Origin: Condylostoma magnum
Lineage: Eukaryota; Ciliophora; Heterotrichea; Heterotrichida; Condylostomatidae
DNA: 64,000 bases
NCBI GenBank assembly: GCA_920105805.1
Contig: CAKKTI010000041.1
Span: 1-64,000 of the forward strand
Direction: 5' to 3'
Of this stretch, positions 34,327 to 48,789 are shown piece by piece. A program made the translations under genes and the position numbers. Numbering within the stretch: the first letter of the stretch is position 1; each line of letters begins with the position of its first letter. Under the pieces are notes generated by a model. It did not search any database and was not told the DNA's origin. It saw only the letters and a program-made list of their open reading frames with translations.

Positions 34327-36306
34327 TTAATTTCTATTAGTTATGCTATCACTTAGTATGTTAGAAGTAAAAATGTACTCTTTCCACAATGTCTCACACC
34401 TCAATTGCAGATTATGTATGATTGCTTATTAGTGTGTTTTAACATCTTCGAATTATTTGTTTTTTATCACAATCGTAGTCTTTAGATCCTTATTTACTTT
34501 AAGAAGAGTTTGCAGTTATAAGCATGTTTCTTATAATTTTTACTCTAACTCTTCATTTCTCATTATTCATTTTTCAATTTCTGGTTTTAGCATTTCTCCC
34601 TATAATAATGTTTGGTTTAAGTTTAAATTTAGATGCTATGTTTCATCTACAATAACTCTTGCTAGTTGCTTTTTATATCTCAACTCCCTTCCAATTGATT
34701 ATGATAACTGTTCTTAAACGTTTTTTAAATTAGTCTCACTTACTATATTAATTTATAAGGATTTTAATCCAAAGAATAATTAAGCTTCCAATGATTAGTT
34801 TTATGTCTTAGGAACTTACTTGCCTTTTGCAGTTTTTGGAATGTGTAGTTTCCCTTAATTTTTCTAGACGTATTGACCTACTTAGTTTTATTAGCTTTGG
34901 TAATTCTTTCTTTCTTGTAAAATGAATGTCTATGCTTATTCTTTTAATGACGTAAGTTCAATGTTATACTAATCCTGTGATTTAATAATTTCTTACTATT
35001 TAAGCTCTATTTACTATTGCAGATCTTTGTTTTTCCTTTTTAGCAGTTTTATGACTTGTGAGTTTTCATTTTATCCTTTTTCATTCTTATCGACGATTTT
35101 TTAAATTGTTTCGTACTTTGAGTCTAACTCACTAATTATCGTTTCATATTAAGTTTTTTCATTTACTAAATTTTCAATATATTCGTTTAATTTTTCTTGT
35201 TATTCTAATAGTTTTACTTCTCTACCTTATTATTTCTACTTATACTTTTAAACTTTACTATACACTTTGTTCTCAACCTCTAATTTATACTCTTAAATCA
35301 TTTCATTATACTGTTTATTTAACTAGTCATTTTGATCTTATAAACTTTACGCTTCATTATTTAACTTTTCTATTATTTATGTAGCTCTATTCAGGCTTTC
35401 CTCAGTATACTGTTATTTCAAAAGCCAATTTTAGATAGCTTCTTATGTTTGGTCATCTTATAGCTGAATATTTTAAAGCTGTACAACAAGATCCTGATTG
35501 ATTTCTGTTAGTTTTTTTATCCTTACATCAAATATATCCTAATCCTTTATTTATTCCTTATTTTTCTTTTCTTGATAGTATAGTGAATAAACATTAAACT
35601 ACTCGTCCTATAATTAGTCATTTATTCTTTAAAGATCTGCCAATGTGTCCTCTTACTTACTAATATATTCCTAGCACTCAGTTAATTACTGACTTAGCTT
35701 ATCTATAGTCTCTATATTATTTATACAGTCTAGACAATCTTTATTTCCGTACCTATTTTTAGATGTAAGAGCTTCTACTAGAGATTAAAGTTCTTAATTT
35801 TCTTGGGATATATTACAAATGTCGTCTTAAAGCTTTAAATTTTTAATTTTTTCTTGCTCCAGTGATTTTTCACCTATTCGCTTCTATACTCAACTGGTCT
35901 CTGTAAAAGATTGTATCCCTGAATCACTTTCTTCAAGTACTTAAATCATAAACTAGTTTAATTGGCTTTGTACATCTTAGTTAAATTTCAATTATTATTC
36001 CGCCAATTTTAAATTTTTGATTATTCCTTTAAACCCTTATTATTGCTTTTAGGTTTTTTAGTTTAAAGGTTAGTTTTAAATGCCAAACACTAGGCCTCTC
36101 TAGTTCGCTAAATCTATTATAGTATTCGACTACTGTTTTTAAATATTTTAATAAGTAAAGATCCTTTGTTTTATCTTTTAAACTTTTTTCATCAATTTCC
36201 GGCTATACTTTATCTAATACTTTTAAGAATATACGTACTTGAATCAACTGACTATTTTTTCAGTATATAATTAGTCAATTTCATATTGAGTTTAGCTGTC
36301 TACCAT
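34327..36306 (-). CDS. Long coiled-coil protein, unknown
   Basis: A 659-residue protein, coiled coil along almost its whole length, with Glu/Lys/Gln/Asn-rich heptads and several short breaks (for example LIRGLVFGIQNQPL is not continuous; clearest break is KLHIPKTAKGKQVPKTQNQS near 490). Two Trp use TGA. Family not recognised; cortical, basal-body or motor-adaptor roles are possible. ATG at the first Met; TAA stop 13 bases from the convergent phosphorylase gene. Upstream is ~120 bases of AT-rich spacer before the prohibitin-like gene. Confidence 0.65.
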
Positions 36307-36425
36307 TTTATATAAAGCAATGTTATTATGTATTGCAAAAGATGCTTGAATTTAATATAAAGAAGATTATTGGTTAGTAACGCCATTGAACTATAAAATA
36401 TGCAGAGAAATTAAACGATTTGTTA

Positions 36426-36920
36426 CTAAATTAGCTCTACTATATCTAAGCTTTCTAACTTAATATGGTACCTGTCTAATTCTTTATCAATTACACCTTT
36501 TAATTGCAGTTGTAAAGCTTCTTTCGAGATTTAATGTTTTCCATCTATAATTTATTTTACTTATTCATTAACTACACTCGGAACTACTCGATCTAATACA
36601 TCTTACCCTAACTACACATAGATTTTTTATGCATATTATTCTTAAATTTTTGACACAATTCTTAATTTTATCTCAATATTTTAAGTCGATGATAAAGGAA
36701 TAGTCTAGTTAATGTTATGCACTTTTGGCTTTAGATCTAAGAGTACCTAATGTTCTAAAAATGGGATTTTGTAATGGAATCCTTATGTGTATATGTCTTC
36801 TTTTATTCCGTCTAATCTATTGAAAACAAGCCCTATTTATCCATGATTTACGTACCAAAATGTATTTAAACCTATATATCCTGCACCGATTAAAATAGAG
36901 TATCTAGCAACTTTCCACAT
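36426..36920 (-). CDS. Short prohibitin-like SPFH protein
   Basis: A 164-residue protein with an N-terminal hydrophobic segment (YSILIGAGYIGLNTFWYV) and the prohibitin SPFH domain: GQIGLVFNRLDGIKEDIYTQ, GFHYKIPFLEHQVLLDLKP, LGQDVLDRVVPSVVNEQVKQ, ending DRYHIKLESLDIVELI. Prohibitins form rings in the inner mitochondrial membrane. They are normally ~270-300 residues; this one stops at the end of the SPFH domain (TAG TAA), and the helical coiled-coil half used for assembly is absent downstream in this frame. It may be a divergent short paralogue, a truncated copy, or lose its 3' exon to an intron I cannot see. Confidence 0.75.
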
Positions 36921-37046
36921 TTAATAACAATGTAAAATGATTTAGGCTGTTAAGCTAAAAAGTACTAGAGAATATTTAGTAAACAAGTCATATTATTAAG
37001 CAAGTATATCTCTACAATTATATATTCTATTACATTAAATAAAAAT

Positions 37047-38927
37047 ATGGGCTTAAATTTAGAAGACATTACAATAATACTAAAGAATATATTCTACTTC
37101 TACTCAAATTTAGGCCCTTCAGTTGATACAAGCTATCTAAATCTAAAAAACATAGAAAGACTCTTGAATGATGCAAGTATTGTTGACTCTGATATCAACT
37201 AAAGAAAAATACAACTAATTTTCTCTCAATCCTGTAAAAGAAGCAGATTAATGAAATTTGACCAATTTTTAACCTTCTTAGTATTCATATCAAAGGCAAA
37301 ATACTAGTAAGAGTTCTAGAATTAACCGAAATAAGCTTTACAAATACTAATAAATGAAAAGCTTGTCCCTCTGTTTGAGTAATGTATTGGAAACTAACCT
37401 CTTATTTTTGATTAGGTTTTAATCGATATAATAAGAGAAACCAGTTAGCCTTTGTTTTCAATATACTCGAAGTATTTTTCTCATGAACTAGGATTTTCGA
37501 CTCATTATGAGCAAATAATAGTAGAATCCCACTCCCAACTGAAAACTTTCCTATAAGATTTTGAGATTTCTCCAGGTATTGTATAAAAGATAAAAATTTA
37601 GGAGTTTTGGAGAGACGTTGTAGTTAATTAAAGCTTTGACTATGAATAAGGACTTATTCTTTTAGGAGATCATAGTGATGATGCAGGAAAATAATTTACC
37701 TTCTTGAAATTTGTTATAATTCTAATCAAATGTGCAGATATTGGATTTATTCAAAAAGGTTATTAGTCAATTCTATCTGAGAAATTTATAATGTTGCTAG
37801 ATCTAATGGAAACAAACAACCAAAATCCTAGAGCTAATTCCAGAAACAATCTATCCTAATTTTTTGGAAGTCTTGATATGAAATCTAGTATGCGGAGTGT
37901 ATCAGTACCACTTAAGGACTCAGAAGTTACTTAAAATCTTTTAACTTAAGATAGCTATTGCTAAAGTGATTATAAGTCTTAAGTAGATTACCTTTTTATA
38001 ATATTTTAATGATATTGCTCTTATGGAGAACAAAAAAGTAAGGATTAGATGAAATCTAGTAACTTTAAAAAGTTGATGAAGGATTGTGGTATTTTAGCTG
38101 AGAATAGTGTAAATGATATAAGAGATGAAGTGCCACTCAAAACCTAAGATGTAGATGTAATTTATTCTAGGCTGACATACAATGAAAATTATCCCACAAG
38201 GGTAAAAAACAATGATTTCACATTTTCTAGTATTCAAACAGAGTAAGGAAAAATGGTATTTTCATAGTTTCTAAAAGCAATTGAGCTAATAGGTTAAAAG
38301 GTGTTCAGTGATTTGGATAAAGAAGCTGCTTGTCTGTAATTTATTGAACAATTTTTACTACCTCTAGAGTCACATTGCTTGCAGAACACTCCTCCTCTTA
38401 TAGAAAAACTAATCCAGTTGCAATAAGATGATCAAATCAATTTAATGCTATAAAAATTATACGAAACTTTTCAACCCTTTTACAAATTTTACGCAGATTC
38501 CAAACAGTATCTTAATATTTCAGGTTATATGAAATTTTGTAAAGATTTTGGAATTTTTCCTTAATTTATCAGTAAGACTAAACTTTAACTATATTTCCAT
38601 CATATTCAAACACTAACTAAAGTACAGGGTCCAAAAGCCCCAGAGTAAAGCGACAAATTTTTGATAGACTTAAGCACTTTTGTATAGATGCTGATTTTAT
38701 TGGCAATAGATTTCAACAAAAAAGACATTTCACATATAAATAAAATTTGTTAGCTAATCGAAAGAATGAGCCTGAGTGAAGGCTAAAGCATATGTGTGGA
38801 AAAAGGTGTGAGACCTATTACCAAAGACATAAAGCAACCATTTTTAAGAGATTTCGGCTAATTTTTCAGCATTTCTCCAGTCCAAAATTTAGATTTTTTT
38901 AATTTGATGCAATAGCAGCTAACATAA
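37047..38927 (+). CDS. p25-alpha (TPPP)-like protein
   Basis: A 626-residue protein. The central part (residues ~330-450) has the p25-alpha layout: NFKKLMKDCGILAENSVND, KTQDVDVIYSRLTYNE, then FSQFLKAIELIGQKVF. A second similar segment follows (FYADSKQYLNISGYMKFCKD, FGIFPQFISKTKLQLYF), and the N-terminal third also has EF-hand-like helical pairs. TPPP/p25 proteins bind and bundle microtubules; ciliates have many long relatives. Assignment is by pattern and is moderate. The TAA stop is followed after 2 bases by the ATG of the next gene, the shortest gap in the window. Confidence 0.6.
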
Positions 38928-38929
38928 AA

Positions 38930-39562
38930 ATGGCTTAATACAGTCCTGATGACGAAGACGCTATAAATTAATTAGTAAACCGTCTGAGGAAGATAAAATA
39001 CTCAATGAATGTGGACAGATAGGCAGGATAGGTTAAAAGATATGATGTGGCTAACAGTGTAAAGGAAGAAATTATGTCTATTTATTCAGAGTATGGAGGA
39101 ATTGACATTTTAATTAAATTAACGGGACTAAAATACAAAGTAATTAAAACGATGTGGCAGCAGTATAGAAGAGATCCTGATATATTTAAGACCAATAGGC
39201 CAATGGCAGCGAGGAAACTAGGTAGAAATATTATACAGCACTTGTAGCCAGAATCATCTAACTAAGAAGAAGGAGGATTCAAGGAAAGAATGTAAAATTT
39301 AGATGATAAGTATAGAAATGACCTTAGGAGAAAGTTTTCTGACTTTGATTTAGAGATAATAGATGATCTAAAAGAGAAAATAGAATTACTATAAGAGCAA
39401 GGGGGCAAATGGCTGATTGACGAAAGGATCAAAGCAGATGCTGTTGACGTTGTTAATAGAACTGGAAAGCATATGGCAGTTTCCTTTTTGTTGAATATTA
39501 CTCGTAAGACTATGCAGGAATGGAGGAATAAGTACGGGGTTAAAAAGAAGCCAGTTAGTTGA
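38930..39562 (+). CDS. Small HTH-like protein, unknown
   Basis: A 210-residue protein, acidic N-terminus then mixed helical. Two segments look like helix-turn-helix units: GGIDILIKLTGLKYKVIKTM (residues ~50-70) and TGKHMAVSFLLNITRKTMQE with the following Trp (~180-200). The latter resembles the homeodomain-like HTH seen in transposases and CENP-B-type proteins, but there is no catalytic domain and no terminal repeats. A DNA-binding role is possible, not shown. The start is 2 bases after the upstream stop. It ends TGA TAG, 28 bases from the convergent neighbour. Confidence 0.55.
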
Positions 39563-39590
39563 TAGATTTTAGTATAAAAGGTGTAAATTA

Positions 39591-40301
39591 CTATCTCATT
39601 GACTTTTTTGCTCCTGGAGTCTTTTTTACCTGAGGAAACATATTCTTAGCTCTTAGTTAGTCTTCTCTATACTCAGCAAATCTATCTCTTATTTTGTGAT
39701 TATATCACAATACTTAGTTGTACTCAGTATGCATCTAAGGCCAAAATTTACGATTTTTAAGTTGATTGCTTTTATTTCAAGTGTTTTTAAAAGCATTATC
39801 ACAGTTAACAATGTAATTCATTAATTTTGTGTCTTTTTCCCTATTAATAAACTCAAATCTCGGGGCGTCGGATTCTGGGATTTTAGTATAATTAATGCCT
39901 CTTGTAGGGAAAAGAATGTTATAGGAATTACTTCGCATATGCGACTTTGAACCATATCTTGTATAGGGTTACTAATCCTTCAAGTTTTAATCACTCTAAA
40001 ACCAGTTATCCCCTGTATTAAGTCCCTTTCTCGACCTTTTTAAAGTAAGATTAGGAGTTTCAAATCTTCTTGGATTTGATCCTAGCCTACTCTAGTTGGA
40101 TATCATTCTTTTTTAGGTGAAGAAACCCACTGAATAACTTCTAATTTATTCTTATGTGGGTATTTTTTAATTTACTCTAACTCCATTTGCGGGGTTGAAC
40201 GGAGTACGAGGTCTTTCTTACTCTCCATCAATGTTTATCCTTTCTGTACTTACTCTGCAGTTTTTAGAAATAACTTATAAAGGACTTTACGTTTAAGACA
40301 T
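39591..40301 (-). CDS. Basic protein, unknown
   Basis: A 236-residue basic protein. The N-terminal part is Pro/Arg/Asn-rich (RPRTPFNPANGVRVNQKIPT), the middle Ser/Arg-rich (RFETPNLTLKRSRKGLNTGD). The C-terminal third is more conserved-looking, with many aromatic residues (NRKFWPQMHTEYNQVLWYNH, KIRDRFAEYREDQLRAKNMF). No family recognised. A competing frame starting at 40228 looked coding for ~55 residues and was rejected because this frame runs unbroken from an ATG 16 bases after the TMEM231 stop to a TAG TAA pair. Confidence 0.65.
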
Positions 40302-40317
40302 ATTTTTAACTATTTTA

Positions 40318-41232
40318 TTACTTAGTAGAGTAATCGTAGCTCTTTTTAGCCTCTAGAATTCTGTTTGAAAATATAAACCTAGCAAAGCTGTATCCGACAA
40401 AGCATATTGGGATAAAGAAGTATAAATATTACACCCATGCAAATTTAAACACCTCGGTAAATGATGGTCTGTATACAATTTCCTGCCACTAAGGAATTCG
40501 TATTTTCATTGAAATTATTGATTCATTATCAAGATCTGAAGCTGCTTGTAAAATCAAAGGTTTGTCATAATTATACACAGTTGTAAAATTCCTCGTATTA
40601 TATTACTGAATCAATTAGGGAACAAAGAACTCTTAAGATTGCTTATAATCAAAAATTGTATTATTGTAAAATGTATTCATCAAGTTTCTAGCCATAAAAG
40701 GGCTTTTTTAATGAATTCTGAGTTAACCATCAATATAAACATGCTTTCCACCCATTGGCAATTGAATATCTGCATAAGCCATTGCATAAAAATCTTGAAT
40801 AACTACATCCCTAAGTTAATAATAATACAATGTAATTATTTTAACATTTCGTAGAGCTTTAGGAGATGTAGATATAGTTATGTTAAAATCATACATATCA
40901 GGTTTATCATCAAAGTTATAATCTCTCACTGCTGATTTTATATACATCGGGGATAATGAGTCAAAAAATATTTCATTTAACTCATATATAGAAGAAAAGC
41001 TTAATGTTCCCTCATCTTCTGAGTAGGCTTATATAAAAATTTCACTAGTGTATAAAACTCGCGGCTATTCTTCAAAAGTAGAGCGCTTTGGATAAAAGTC
41101 ATATGTAGTAAATACCATAAAAAACGGTAGTACTACGACTAATAAGGAAATAATTATACAGAAGAAATAGGAACAGGATAAAATTTCAGCTCTGTATGTT
41201 TTAGTATGAGGTTCTTGAAATAAAAGTACCAT
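40318..41232 (-). CDS. TMEM231: TMEM231, ciliary transition-zone membrane protein
   Basis: A 304-residue, two-pass membrane protein of the usual TMEM231 length. The N-terminus has VLLFQEPHTKTYRAEILS followed by a hydrophobic helix; the lumenal domain includes RDYNFDDKPDMYDFNIT and AYADIQLPMGGKHVYIDGQL. The C-terminus, YRPSFTEVFKFAWVQYLYFF then IPICFVGYSFARFIF, is the family hallmark. TMEM231 belongs to the MKS/B9 complex that gates the ciliary membrane. Tandem TAA TAA stop. Its start is only 33 bases from the divergent VAMP7-like gene, so the two share a tiny promoter region. Confidence 0.9.
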
Positions 41233-41265
41233 CTTAATATTTAAAGGTAATTATTTATTCACCAG

Positions 41266-41898
41266 ATGTATAAGAAAATAGATAATCAAAATTAGATTGT
41301 GTATGCATGTGTAGCCTAGGGGAAAAGAATTGTGGCTGATCATTAGCAGTTCGAAGGAAATCTTGCATAAGTGATTTAAAAGTTATTGTAGAAAGGAGTT
41401 AAGTAGGATTCAAGAATGTCTTATAATTACTAGAATGAGTATCACATTCATGTTCATAGTGAAGGAGATAACACCTATGCTGCAGTCTCAGACAGCAATT
41501 TCAACAAAAGACTTGCTTTTATGATGCTAGAAGATCTTAAAGAAGGCTTTTAAATGAATGAATTCACTATAAAGACGGTAATAGTTGAGAAAATGAACTA
41601 CTACAACAACAATCCTCAAGCTGATAAACTAACATAAGCCAGAAACAAAGTAGTCGAAGTACAAGGAATCATGCTTTAAAATATTGACAAAGTGTTAGAA
41701 AGAGGAGAAAAAATCGAAGTTTTGCGAGAAAAAACGAAGGATATGGAAGAAAAGGCTGTTGTATTTAGGAAAAATGCCTCTAAAGCAAAAAGATTTTTCT
41801 GGTGTCAAAATATGAAGATGACTCTACTGCTTATCTTTATTGTATTGGCGATTATAGGGATAATCATAGGACTGATATGTGGATCGGGAAATTGTTAG
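41266..41898 (+). CDS. VAMP7-type longin R-SNARE
   Basis: A 210-residue protein with the three parts of a long VAMP: an N-terminal longin domain (IVYACVAQGKRIVADH ... YHIHVHSEGDNTYAAVSD), an R-SNARE motif (KLTQARNKVVEVQGIMLQNI then KVLERGEKIEVLREKT) and a C-terminal membrane anchor (KMTLLLIFIVLAIIGIIIGL). It acts in vesicle fusion, typically at lysosome/endosome or plasma membrane. Length is typical of VAMP7. The arginine of the zero layer falls in the ERGEKI region. The TAG stop is followed by ~400 bases of intergenic DNA. Confidence 0.9.
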
Positions 41899-42301
41899 TT
41901 ATTTTATTACAAATGGTAAAGGATTTTACATGGAAGCTTATATAGTATATGTAGAGCACTGGATGCAAAATAGAGTGTATGTTGGTTAATTATTTATTTA
42001 TAATAATCAATCCGTTGCTATAGCGTAGTTCTCTTATGTGAAGTTGAGACCTCCACACCCTTGATCACGCATTTTTATTTTTCCCTCCAATTTTAATAAG
42101 TTTTATATGTGAAAATGGGAAAGATTTATGAAATTGAGTCTTTATTATAATTTATAGTGATTAGTTATTTTAAATTATACTGAGTTAGATATTAAATACA
42201 TTGGATTTTTCTCCATAGAATTGTATAATCAAATTTACAACCCTTCAATAATATTAGATATACACAAAATACCACATTAATATAAAACTCCTAAATAACT
42301 A
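41899..42301. other. Intergenic stretch with a GC-richer island
   Basis: About 400 bases, mostly AT-rich, between two convergent gene ends. No reading frame is convincing. Around 42012-42075 the composition is clearly less AT-rich and can form a hairpin (see separate entry). Nothing else recognised. Confidence 0.45.
42012..42075 (-). ncRNA. Candidate small structured RNA
   Basis: Within AT-rich spacer, ~60 bases are GC-richer. On the minus strand TGTGGAG and CTTCACA pair (7 bp including one G-U) around a 7-base loop GTCTCAA, and flanking GCGT/ACGC could add an outer helix. I cannot match it to snRNA, snoRNA boxes, tRNA, SRP or telomerase RNA. It may be chance; strand is uncertain. Confidence 0.2.
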
Positions 42302-43921
<1,620 letters not shown>

Positions 43922-43945
43922 TTTTTTGAATTATTTTATAAGAAA

Positions 43946-45229
<1,284 letters not shown>

Positions 45230-45391
45230 TTTTTGTGTAATTTTTAAGTTTGAAAGAGGTATTAAGTAAGTTTATTAAATGCATGTATATTCAGATTACT
45301 AAGCACTTCGAAAATATACTACTGTAATAAGTCCTAAATTTAGTTTGATTGCACTGTTTGCATTCAAAGATGTATATTAATATTAATTAAA

Positions 45392-46969
45392 ATGAATTCA
45401 AAACTGAAAATTGATTTGTCTCCTATCAACTATAAAGACTTAGTATAGTACTCTCCAAGGATTAAAACTGCCAGGGTCAGGCTATAATTTAGGTAGACTC
45501 CTGGAAATCAACAACTAATAAAAATATTTGGAGGATAAGATTCAACACCATAGTATTAAAAGACAAGACCTGCTACTAGTAGATCACAGAAAAAAACAAA
45601 TGCTAAAATATTTGATTTTAAGCAGCAAAACTAGCGAATTATGACAAAAGAACTAATATAAGTTCCTACTGAAAACTTCCTTGAAGTCCTTAAAGATGAA
45701 ATGAAAATGAAAAATTAAACGAGAAGATTCAGACTAAAATAATAATTACTACGTTTAAGACATTAAATAAACAGTTAAAGAGATGATTGCTAAAACCTTT
45801 AAAAGAATTTAGTATTGTACGACTACTATTTTTCAAAACAATCGAATTTATTGGAAAATTTAGCAAAAATTTAAAGCTAAATAAGTCCTATATGTGAGCA
45901 ATATAATGACCATACAGACTTATTTTTACTTAACACTACCATTTTGAATAATTTGGACGATTAGTAAGCTAGTTTATCCTAATTAGGGATTATAGATCAT
46001 TAATAATCTTAAGCTGCAGAATACGAGGGACTAATTAGGAAAAAACGAGTTTATAATAAAATGAAGACTACTTTTAAAGGTATAGTAAAAATATCAGGAG
46101 TAAACATTGTTTTAACCATTTAATCAGACTGCTTTGCCAGAAAATTAATAATAAATGGTGTGTTCTTGAACGGTTAAAAGATTTAAAGTAAAAGTTTAAA
46201 TTTACCATTGGACATAAGCTCAAAACTAACTGAATCTTCTAGTAACTATAGAATGAGTATAAAAAATCATATACTATCATTGATTTACATATACGAATGT
46301 GAGCACAACTATAAATTTGGATTTGACTAACATCATGGAAACGATTTTTACTACTTTTTGATTCCTTTGAAATAATTCAAGGGTAAATTGGTAAGTTTAA
46401 AACTAGAGTTTTTGCAAGATTTCATTTATATAGAAACTTAAATTCCTAATATAAGATAAAAGTTTAAGATGAAAAATTTCTTGTAGCAATCGGTCGAAAG
46501 TGCTGAGTAATTTGCTAAATTTTTGAAGAAACATCTTTTTGTTTAACAAAAGTGAAACAACTTATAACTAGTAATTCATCAAATGCCGCATCTTATTTTC
46601 GCTCAAAAGGAAAGATCGTCTAACTTTATGAATGATAAGTTCATACATACTTTATTTGATAATAAACCTTTCTAATTAGCATGATAGGAAAATTTTTAAT
46701 ATAAAGAATAGTAGATAATCATTAAGGTATATAGTTATTTGGATGATTGTATGATAACAATTTAAACTTATCTGTAAAATTTTACTATAACTGAGGACCT
46801 ACCATCTTATTCAATTTTAACTTCACTGAATTGAATTAATCCAGCCAATCATAGAAAGACATTCTTATAATCATTGGAATTAGAATTTTTGTTAGATAAA
46901 TACTTAGAAATTTAGTTTTTGGTTAAATAGTGTAATGTTTATATATTTTTAATACGATGTCATAAGTAA
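45392..46969 (+). CDS. Unknown protein with coiled-coil N-terminal half
   Basis: About 525 residues. The first ~100 are basic and Gln/Ser-rich (PRIKTARVRLQFRQTPGNQQ), ~110-240 a coiled coil (LKDEMKMKNQTRRFRLKQQL), then a C-terminal globular part of mixed beta/alpha look (TTFKGIVKISGVNIVLTIQS, YIYECEHNYKFGFDQHHGND). I cannot name a family. Two TGA Trp. The stop is uncertain: TAG codons at 46913 and 46928 and TAA at 46967 are all in frame; the last ~20 residues of the longer version look less protein-like. Confidence 0.55.
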
Positions 46970-47136
46970 TTTTGTTATACTATATGTGTAATTAATTGGA
47001 GTTACTAGAAAAATACTCATTAATACGCATTATCATTTGATGCTTAATGTATAAACGCATCTCTACGTTAGATTTTTATATCACTTTCAAATATAACAAT
47101 TATAGATTTTAATCATTTTTACTACATATTTAACTA

Positions 47137-47886
47137 TCATAACTTTGGACCTAGTACTGATTCAATAATATTCTGAATCTCATATAATAACTCTTTGTAT
47201 TTTCCTTTATAAAAGTGATTTCCATCGCCAACAACTCTAATATCTCTTATATAATTCCCTACCATAGGCATCATAATGCTCATGATTCTTTGAAAACTTA
47301 TCACTTAATCTTTTGTAGTTTCAATTACATATAAAGGAGTTTTGTTGAAGAGGAATCTATTTAATGTTTTAAATCTGAATATTTTATCAACACTTTTCCT
47401 ATCAATAACAAAATATTCTTTAAAAGGACTTCTTATAGCATAGCTTTGATTCAATGTCTCCTCTTTTAATTCATTTCTTCATTATTAGATGTTCAGCTGC
47501 ATGGATATTAATATAGCAAAGTGCATAACAGGAGCTTTAGATAAATAATTCAAAGCTACTCTGCATCCTCTAGAATGGCTGATTATTCCTACAGGAATCC
47601 AATCGTTTCTATTGAGATAATCTACAATAGCAGCTAAATCATGTTTCTCTTTTCAGTAATTCGGAATTAAGTCAAATTACCCTTTGCTTTCTCCGTTTCC
47701 TACATGGTCAAAGCGAATTGTATTATATGGAAGGTTTTATGCTATGTAGGGAATAAAAATATGATTTTTATGAGAAAGTAAGCCATGTCCAAGTATTATT
47801 ACTCTTTTGTCTTTGGGATCTTTAATTAAAAAACTAAAGCAGATACTAAATCCGTTTTTATTCTTTACATAGCTTTTAGTTTCCAT
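47137..47886 (-). CDS. Alpha/beta hydrolase
   Basis: A 249-residue serine hydrolase. The oxyanion region is RVIILGHGLLSHKNH, the strand-4 region IRFDHVGNGESKG, and the nucleophile elbow ISHSRGC (G/S-x-S-x-G variant). The Asp is probably in IETTKDQVISF and the His in VVGDGNHFY, so the triad looks complete. Substrate cannot be told; the pattern fits small esterases, lipases or acyl-thioesterases in the cytosol (no signal peptide). The stop is TGA followed by TAG. Start is the first Met. Confidence 0.8.
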
Positions 47887-48081
47887 TATTTATATGCAAA
47901 TGAGCATCCTTTATTTTAGATCTCTATGTATGATTATTTTATTGTTTCTAAGCTTGATTATTCTATTTTATACCAAATACAATAACTGGGGAAATAATCC
48001 AATGCATTTTAATTGATTCTATAAAATACAACTACCATTAGTAATACAACAACCTATTGATTATATTTAAATCGTAATTAC

Positions 48082-48753
48082 CTAAGCTTGCAATGAAGCG
48101 TATAAATCTTCTAGTTCTTGATCTTCTCTGCTTTTAGCATTTTAAGCTGGAGGTGCATGAGAGTTTTAGACTTACTGAACTTGTTAATGTTATTGAATAT
48201 TGTTTCCAACTTGATTCCCCAGCATATTAGCTTCAAATTCATCAGCTTCTATTTCATTTAATTCGTCTAGTAGTTCTTCGTCATCTAATTACCCCATCAT
48301 TCCCATTGGTTCACTTAGCACTTCATTAAACTCCTAAAGAACCTCTTACTGCTCCTCCATGTCTTCCTTCAATTTATCTAAAGTATTTATATCCATTCCC
48401 TAATGAACTGATTTCATAGCTTCGGACCCTTGTTTCATTCCTTCAAAGATATCTTTGGTCATATTAGCCCCTTCTATGGCAAATATCTACTACTCTAAGT
48501 TCATACGGGCCCCATCAAGCTTAGCCACCTCTTCTTCATACATTTTCTTCCTTTTAAGACTCATAATCGCCCTTCTATTATCATTGTTTCTCTTAAGTTC
48601 CTTTGCTTTGTTAAGCTCATTTGTAGCTTTATTCTATAGAACGTTTTGTCTCTTTTCTATGTCATCTAACGTTTTCCTTAAACTTGATAGTGTTTATAAG
48701 GTTTGCTCCTAGGTCATTTAAGGGTCCTTCTTCTTGCGTCTAAAGAATCTCAT
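48082..48753 (-). CDS. SNF7/CHMP4-type ESCRT-III protein
   Basis: A 223-residue ESCRT-III subunit. Basic amphipathic N-terminus MRFFRRKKKDP, the long alpha1-alpha2 hairpin (DDIEKRQNVLQNKATNELN, AIMSLKRKKMYEEEVAKLDG), acidic C-terminal helices (MMGQLDDEELLDELNEIEAD) and a terminal ELEDLYASLQA that resembles a MIM/ALIX-binding end. It would polymerise on endosomal or nuclear membranes in membrane scission. It faces a second SNF7-like gene head to head, the two ATGs only 36 bases apart. Confidence 0.9.
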
Positions 48754-48789
48754 ATTTAATTTATCTGTTTTAAAGGTGACTAAATAAAA

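Noticed and set aside
40100-40228. Separate first exon (ATG at 40228) with a 23- or 35-nt intron
   Set aside because: Another frame is open all the way from an ATG at 40301, just after the TMEM231 stop, to the same end, with protein-like sequence throughout.
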